A stretch of 64,000 nucleotides of DNA from Candidatus Saccharimonadota bacterium (GTDB taxonomy: Bacteria > Patescibacteriota > Saccharimonadia > Saccharimonadales > Saccharimonadaceae): the NCBI GenBank assembly GCA_009992235.1, contig JAACVZ010000001.1, forward strand, positions 135,465 through 199,464, read 5' to 3'. This document shows, one piece after another, positions 63,164 to 64,000 of the stretch. Positions within the stretch are counted from its first letter, which is position 1, and every line of letters begins with the position of its first letter. The notes below the pieces were generated by a model. The model saw only the letters and a list, made by a program, of their open reading frames with translations. It had not been told where the DNA came from and ran no database searches. The position numbers were made by a program, and so were the translations under genes.

Positions 63164-63179
63164 TGTGATGTATATCACC
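63164..63179. promoter_or_regulatory. CRP/FNR-type palindrome upstream of the ribonucleotide reductase gene
   Basis: TGTGA-TGTATA-TCACC matches the TGTGA-N6-TCACA pattern at 9 of 10 positions. An inverted repeat TAAACGTA/TACGTTTA (63141-63148 with 63180-63187) surrounds it. It lies about 58 bases before the reductase ATG, a normal activator or repressor position. Confidence 0.45.
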
Positions 63180-63236
63180 TACGTTTAGCGTCATAACTCA
63201 TTACACTAACGCTATATATAACGTGAGGGAGCGAAT

Positions 63237-64000
63237 ATGACGGAAAAAACCAACACTAAACGAATAACCGACCCACTACTTGTAACGTATAAGAAATACC
63301 TTCCGAAGACCCAAAAACGAGACGGCCGGACGGTTAGGTTTAATTTCGAAAACATCGTCAATGCTATCGCGAAGGCAATGAAGGAGACGAATGAAGGAAG
63401 CACCGAAGAGGCGCGCGTTGTTGCTCACAAGGTTGCCGGTGAACTGATGGTAACAGCAAAGAAGTATAAAGACTTTACGCCAAACGTAGAGGCTATTCAG
63501 GATGAAGTTGAACGCCAGCTGATGCTTACTGATTACACGCAAGCCGCCAAGGCCTACATTCTATACCGAGAGGAGCATGCTCGAATTCGCGCCCAAGATG
63601 CAACTATCCCGCAGCACATTAAAGACGCCGTGGAAGAAGGTAGCCAGTATTTCAAATCGTCATACCAAGAGTTCATCTTTTACCAATTCTATGCTCGTTG
63701 GGATGACACGCTTGGTCGACGCGAGACATGGGTTGAGGCAATTGATCGATTCATGGGATATATGCGAGGTAAGCTTGGAGAATCACTGACAGAAGAAGAA
63801 TATAACGAGGTGCGCGAAGGAATACTCAAACATGAAGTATCACCCTCTATGAGGCTACTTTGGTCCGCCGGGGATGCTGTTGAGGCTACTAACGTCTGCG
63901 CCTACAACTGTGCGTATATTGCACCGACAAGTTGGCAGGATTTGTCCGAAATAATGTACGTCTCAATGTGTGGAGCTGGTTGTGGCTTTGCTGTTGAGCC
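63237..64000 (+). CDS. ribonucleotide reductase, class II (B12-type), N-terminal part
   Basis: Reduces ribonucleotides to deoxyribonucleotides. From ATG 63237, with GAGGGA upstream, the frame stays open to the window end. It shows an ATP-cone (KRDGRTVRFNFENIVNAIAK, then VEAIQDEVERQL) and the catalytic barrel start EVSPSMRLLWSAGDA, VCAYNCAYIAP and MCGAGCGFAVE. The Cys-rich NCAYIAP pattern fits adenosylcobalamin-dependent (class II) enzymes, but radical-cofactor residues lie beyond the window. The gene is cut at 64000. Confidence 0.9.
   Translation, partial: MTEKTNTKRITDPLLVTYKKYLPKTQKRDGRTVRFNFENIVNAIAKAMKETNEGSTEEARVVAHKVAGELMVTAKKYKDFTPNVEAIQDEVERQLMLTDYTQAAKAYILYREEHARIRAQDATIPQHIKDAVEEGSQYFKSSYQEFIFYQFYARWDDTLGRRETWVEAIDRFMGYMRGKLGESLTEEEYNEVREGILKHEVSPSMRLLWSAGDAVEATNVCAYNCAYIAPTSWQDLSEIMYVSMCGAGCGFAVE

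Overview
The window is a gene-dense bacterial chromosome segment that looks like Candidatus Saccharibacteria (TM7), within the Candidate Phyla Radiation (CPR/Patescibacteria). Supporting signs are: short intergenic gaps; an F-type ATP synthase; type IV pilins scattered among housekeeping genes; a class II (B12-type) ribonucleotide reductase; a cysteinyl-tRNA synthetase of the divergent type I associate with CPR; loss of zinc-binding cysteines from RecR and DnaX; and many genes whose -10 box ends only 6-8 nt before the start codon, as in leaderless transcripts. TGA is used as a stop (for example 2300-2302), so this is code 11 rather than the Gracilibacteria code. The lineage call rests on recognised proteins, not on 16S rRNA, which is absent here.

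Layout. 1-4125: end of the ATP synthase operon (atpA'-atpG-unknown 238 aa gene-atpD-atpC). 4170-5836: acyltransferase and dihydrouridine synthase. 5890-6432: strongly structured RNA leading into a 51-codon gene. 6439-9708: helicase-nuclease fusion. 9747-18822: accessory region with membrane-anchored exported proteins, a pilin fused to fibronectin III repeats, a papain-fold-like protein, a structured RNA sharing sequence with the adjacent tRNA-Gln, a protein of about seven HTH-like repeats, and an Excalibur protein that appears to start with ATT. 18883-22601: pgsA, then a G+C-rich block (sortase, 683-aa surface protein, 50-aa peptide) that looks acquired from an actinobacterium. 22826-30607: ABC exporter, RRM protein, DEAD helicase, pilin, GltS-like carrier, alpha-glucosidase. 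30630-34522: rRNA methyltransferase, a probable non-coding RNA, P-type ATPase. 34602-38016: GreA-like factor, two-component system, AI-2E-type protein. 38013-45659: cysS, DHH phosphoesterase, recR, ybaB, a GT39-like membrane protein, dnaB, dnaX. 45800-51114: a CPR-type unknown protein, rplL, rplJ with an L10 leader and attenuator, then tmk, dcd and thyA. 51245-55490: secE-nusG-rplK-rplA interrupted by a 2H phosphoesterase-like gene and a pilin. 55582-64000: glycosyltransferases, a PAS sensor kinase, a metallopeptidase, a P-loop kinase, a glycan debranching-type enzyme and the start of ribonucleotide reductase.

The genes fit a small epibiont-like cell. Information processing and dTMP synthesis are kept. 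Energy genes seen are the ATP synthase and a few glycosidases. Much of the accessory capacity faces outward: pilins with adhesive tails, a sortase with a candidate anchored protein, membrane-anchored exported domains, a transporter and two sensor kinases. The most unusual items are the extra gene inside the ATP synthase operon, the actinobacterial-type sortase block next to native genes, the pilin with FN3 repeats and a phage-tail-like end, the tRNA-Gln-like RNA beside the HTH-repeat gene, and the ATT-initiated Excalibur gene directly under a near-consensus promoter.
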